A DNA stretch of 64,000 nt. Origin: Candidatus Thalassolituus haligoni (lineage in GTDB: Bacteria; Pseudomonadota; Gammaproteobacteria; Pseudomonadales; Oceanobacteraceae). The first letter of the stretch is position 1, and every line of letters begins with the position of its first letter. This document shows, one piece after another, positions 61,120 to 64,000 of this stretch. The notes under the pieces were generated by a model. The model saw only the letters and a list, made by a program, of their open reading frames with translations, had not been told where the DNA came from and did no database searches. The stretch lies in assembly GCF_041222825.1 (NCBI RefSeq), contig NZ_CP139482.1:1333001-1397000 (forward strand). Direction: 5' to 3'. Made by a program: the position numbers and the translations under genes.

Positions 61120-61174
61120 CTATAGGGGACATATATAAATTACTGCGCTCGAAATGACGGCGATTAAAAATCGA
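61120..61174. repeat. Dispersed intergenic element, copy 2
   Basis: Same ordered blocks as 2807-2861: CTATAGGG, TATAAA, GCGCTCGAAATGAC, then GCGATTAAAAATCG. It lies between the GST and pirin genes. Confidence 0.75.
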
Positions 61175-61186
61175 CCGTTCTGACGA

Positions 61187-61903
61187 TCAGGCCGGACGAT
61201 GGAAAGCGGGCAGATCGAACCACAGCGCGGTCAGGTGAGTGTCAGCTGTTGCGCTTAGCGTCAGCCCGGTTGCCGCCATAATGCCCACGGCATCCCCTGG
61301 CCCAAGCGGTTGATCGACAACATTGACTGCGGCACTGCCCTCAATCATATGCAAATACCCGGCGCGGCTGCCAACCGGCAAGGTGATGGACTCGCCCGGC
61401 TGTAATTGCAGCCGGGAGATCACCACATCCTGATGGATCTTCAGTGAGTTCCCCCGCGCATCGGGCGACACAATCGCAGTCAGAGGCCCTTGCTGTGGTA
61501 CTTGCCGCTGTTGATACCCAGGCTCCAGCCCGCGTTCGTTTGGGTGAATCCATATCTGCAGAAAGTGTACCTGAGCTTCCGGGGACTGATTGAATTCGGA
61601 ATGCACAATTCCACTGCCTGCGGTCATGCGTTGTATTTCTCCGGCCTTCAATACGGACGTTTTACCGGTGCTGTCCTGATGGCGCAGAGCACCTTCCAGT
61701 ACATAGGAAATAATTTCCATATCCCGATGACCGTGGGCTTCAAACCCGGCGCTGGCAGCCACAGTATCGTCGTTGATCACCCGCAATAATCCCCAACCCA
61801 TATGCTCCGGCGCATGGTAGTGACCAAACGAAAAGCTGTGGAAACTGTTCAGCCAGCCGATATTGACATGGCCGCGTTGTTGCGAGGGGCGAAAGTAGAT
61901 CAT
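61187..61903 (-). CDS. Pirin-family protein (YhhW-like, quercetinase fold)
   Basis: Bicupin protein of 238 residues. The start MIYFRPSQQRGHVNIGWLNS and FSFGHYHAPEHMGWGLLRVI are family-typical. The metal ligands His-X-His (FEAHGHRDMEIISYV) and His/Glu (VHSEFN) are intact. E. coli YhhW has quercetin 2,3-dioxygenase activity in vitro; the natural role is unclear. ATG at 61903 with AGGAG upstream. The much longer open frame that continues upstream overlaps the Cys4 gene and is spurious. Confidence 0.95.
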   Translation of the reverse strand: MIYFRPSQQRGHVNIGWLNSFHSFSFGHYHAPEHMGWGLLRVINDDTVAASAGFEAHGHRDMEIISYVLEGALRHQDSTGKTSVLKAGEIQRMTAGSGIVHSEFNQSPEAQVHFLQIWIHPNERGLEPGYQQRQVPQQGPLTAIVSPDARGNSLKIHQDVVISRLQLQPGESITLPVGSRAGYLHMIEGSAAVNVVDQPLGPGDAVGIMAATGLTLSATADTHLTALWFDLPAFHRPA

Positions 61904-62207
61904 ATGGTTCTCCTGCGGGGTGAGTGTGGTGAGAGTGTGGGTGTGGTGTGGTGTGAGTCGGGCAGCGGAAGTAAACACCGCAACGGGCGTGATACAGGCG
62001 TTGATACTGGTGTCGATGCTATTGGGATATTCATTTCTTAAAAAGCGGATAAATATCGTCAAATGTTTCGAAAAAATAGAAAATTTTAGCAAAACAGAAC
62101 AACCCGCAGATGTTCCCTTCCAGCGGAAATCCCCTACAATGCCCGTCGAATGCCGGTACAAAACCGTATTGGCGGGTATTGGCCCGATTGACCTGAGAGA
62201 GAAATAA
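61904..62207. other. Divergent intergenic region, pirin / Cys4 protein
   Basis: A GT-rich stretch (61920-61955), then AT-rich DNA (62030-62100). TACAAT near 62134 could be a -10 box for the downstream small gene. No gene seen. Confidence 0.5.
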
Positions 62208-62441
62208 ATGGAACGCATCGAACGCAATTTTTTTGCCCGAGAAAAAGACGACCAGGATGCTTTCCTGAGCCAGACCTGGTGTAACGAGTGTATGGAAGCC
62301 GACCTCGGCATGGTCGAGCCGCAAGAATATGAAATGGATGGCGTCGTGGTAGTGGAAGGCAAATGTGCCAAGTGTGGCTCCGCCATTCTGACTGAAATCG
62401 CCGATGACGACACCGATGGTGAGTGGGAAGACGACCAGTAG
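62208..62441 (+). CDS. Small Cys4 zinc-ribbon-like protein
   Basis: Protein of 77 residues, not recognised by name. Two Cys-X2-Cys knuckles (Cys25/Cys28 in WCNECME; Cys53/Cys56 in CAKCG) predict a zinc ribbon. The N-terminus is charged (RNFFAREKDDQDAFL) and the tail is very acidic (DDDTDGEWEDDQ). A good ribosome site (GAGAGA) precedes the ATG. The compact, non-repetitive sequence suggests a conserved small protein, perhaps a nucleic-acid or protein adaptor. Confidence 0.8.
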   Translation: MERIERNFFAREKDDQDAFLSQTWCNECMEADLGMVEPQEYEMDGVVVVEGKCAKCGSAILTEIADDDTDGEWEDDQ

Positions 62442-62765
62442 CCGTTTGGACGCTACCGATCCGTAGGGAAATCACCGCACTCGCGCTGTAAAATACCCCG
62501 GATTCGGATGGAGGAGGTTGGCGGGCACAGCGGCCCGCCCTCCCAGGATGACGCCTTGGATGAGACACGTGGGGTGACGATTGATGATTACGGCACAGCG
62601 CGGCCCGCTCTCCCAGGATGATGCCTTGGATGAGACGCGTGGGGTGACGATTGATGATTACGGCACAGCGCGGCCCGCCCTCCCAGGATGACGCCTTGGA
62701 TGAGACGCGTGGGGTGACGATTGATGATTACGGCACAGCGCGGCCCGCTCTCCCAGGATGACGCC
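62442..62765. other. Intergenic region dominated by a 70-bp array
   Basis: Apart from the tandem array at 62531-62767 I see only about 90 bases of unremarkable sequence after the Cys4 gene. Confidence 0.7.
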
Positions 62766-62767
62766 TT
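62531..62767. repeat. 70-bp tandem array, 3.4 copies
   Basis: Units begin at 62531, 62601, 62671 and 62741, each starting CGGCCCGCYCTCCCAGGATG; only a few substitutions separate them. The last, partial copy stops inside the DUF2069 stop codon. No internal frame or clear hairpin explains it. Confidence 0.95.
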
Positions 62768-63176
62768 ACAAGCCTGCCTCAACTCGCTTCTGCCAGCGGG
62801 TGAACAGAATCGCACTGACAAAAATCGCCAGACTGGCGAGCACCAGCAGCCAACCCCAGATGCCGCTGCCTGGTGTAAAGACTCCGAGTACCGACACCAC
62901 AAAGTAGAGCAAAATCATATAAGCCAGCCAGGAAGCTGACTTGTGAGAGCGTGCCACCAGGCCGGGTATAAACAGCATCAGCGGCAAGGCCTTGAATAGC
63001 GCGATGCCAATACCGGTTAGCCATAGCATCAGGCCGGGTTCGGCGGTTGGCGGTGGATGACTGAGCGTCGCGCCCAGTAATACCAGCAACATAGCAATGT
63101 AGCTGCTCACCAGTACACGGTAGGCCAGTGCTGCCTTGGCAACAAACGGACGGCTAGCGGCAGGTAATTGGGTCAT
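62766..63176 (-). CDS. DUF2069 inner-membrane protein
   Basis: Protein of 136 residues with four hydrophobic segments (YRVLVSSYIAMLLVLLGATL; LMLWLTGIGIALFKALPLML; SASWLAYMILLYFVVSVLGV; GWLLVLASLAIFVSAILF). Known as a conserved gammaproteobacterial membrane protein of unknown function, usually next to wrbA. ATG at 63176 begins one base after the wrbA stop; the longer frame lies inside wrbA. The 70-bp array abuts its stop codon. Confidence 0.88.
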   Translation of the reverse strand: MTQLPAASRPFVAKAALAYRVLVSSYIAMLLVLLGATLSHPPPTAEPGLMLWLTGIGIALFKALPLMLFIPGLVARSHKSASWLAYMILLYFVVSVLGVFTPGSGIWGWLLVLASLAIFVSAILFTRWQKRVEAGL

Positions 63177-63177
63177 A

Positions 63178-64000
<823 letters not shown>

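Noticed and set aside
61904-62413. Upstream extension of the pirin frame
   Set aside because: It overlaps the Cys4 gene antisense and crosses promoter-like DNA, while the conserved pirin start and AGGAG site are at 61903.
62588-62902. Frames across the 70-bp array
   Set aside because: The repeat length is not a multiple of three, so the frame changes in each unit, and nothing resembles a protein family.

Overview
The window looks like chromosomal DNA of a free-living, motile, probably marine gammaproteobacterium. The evidence is a complete SUF cluster with its Rrf2 regulator, Nth, GloA and AroQ of gammaproteobacterial type, an arsC-wrbA-DUF2069 cluster, many large sensor kinases, a TonB receptor beside a beta-propeller phytase, and a very large flagellin with a FliA-type promoter. 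Giant flagellins are known from Oceanospirillales relatives such as Bermanella and Oleibacter, so that neighbourhood is my inference; the species cannot be fixed from the sequence. I see no rRNA, tRNA, phage, insertion sequence or CRISPR array.

Layout. 1-2560: a Cache-domain hybrid histidine kinase (minus). 3008-9562: a Liv-type ABC importer (two ATPases, binding protein, two permeases) followed by an acyl-CoA ligase; the ligase suggests an organic-acid substrate. 9563-14067: a possible structured RNA with a strong terminator, a TetR regulator, 2-Cys peroxiredoxin, cytochrome c, an unknown membrane protein, GloA and Nth. 14188-22887: flagellar filament island with a 1361-residue flagellin, FlaG and a 1317-residue FliD cap. 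23045-29082: housekeeping and small genes (SnoaL-like, VF530 family, AroQ, a broken AEC transporter beside an intact one, a TSUP exporter, Bfd with a Fur box, DapD, YffB-like). 29234-41023: signalling block with two divergent hybrid kinases, a REC-GGDEF protein translationally coupled to the second, and a NIT-domain chemoreceptor. 41014-48607: esterase, then sufBCDS-sufA-sufT (minus) divergent from a SUF regulator. 48789-52639: two related chalcone-isomerase-like exported proteins (one fused to a TonB C-terminal domain), TcdA and a membrane-anchored glutathione peroxidase. 52942-57857: two-domain phytase lipoprotein and TonB-dependent receptor. 58327-64000: degenerate GGDEF protein, AraC regulator, GST, pirin, a small Cys4 protein, a 70-bp tandem array, DUF2069, WrbA and the C-terminal part of ArsC.

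The most unusual features are the parallel enlargement of flagellin and its cap by similar beta-rich modules, three unrelated intergenic arrays that each hold four copies of a 12-bp unit, a 70-bp array that ends in a stop codon, a dispersed 55-bp element, and signalling domains that have lost key residues (HPt His to Arg; GGDEF to AADRF). Many annotated starts were moved inward from the longest open frame to an ATG/GTG with a ribosome-binding site or a family-typical N-terminus.
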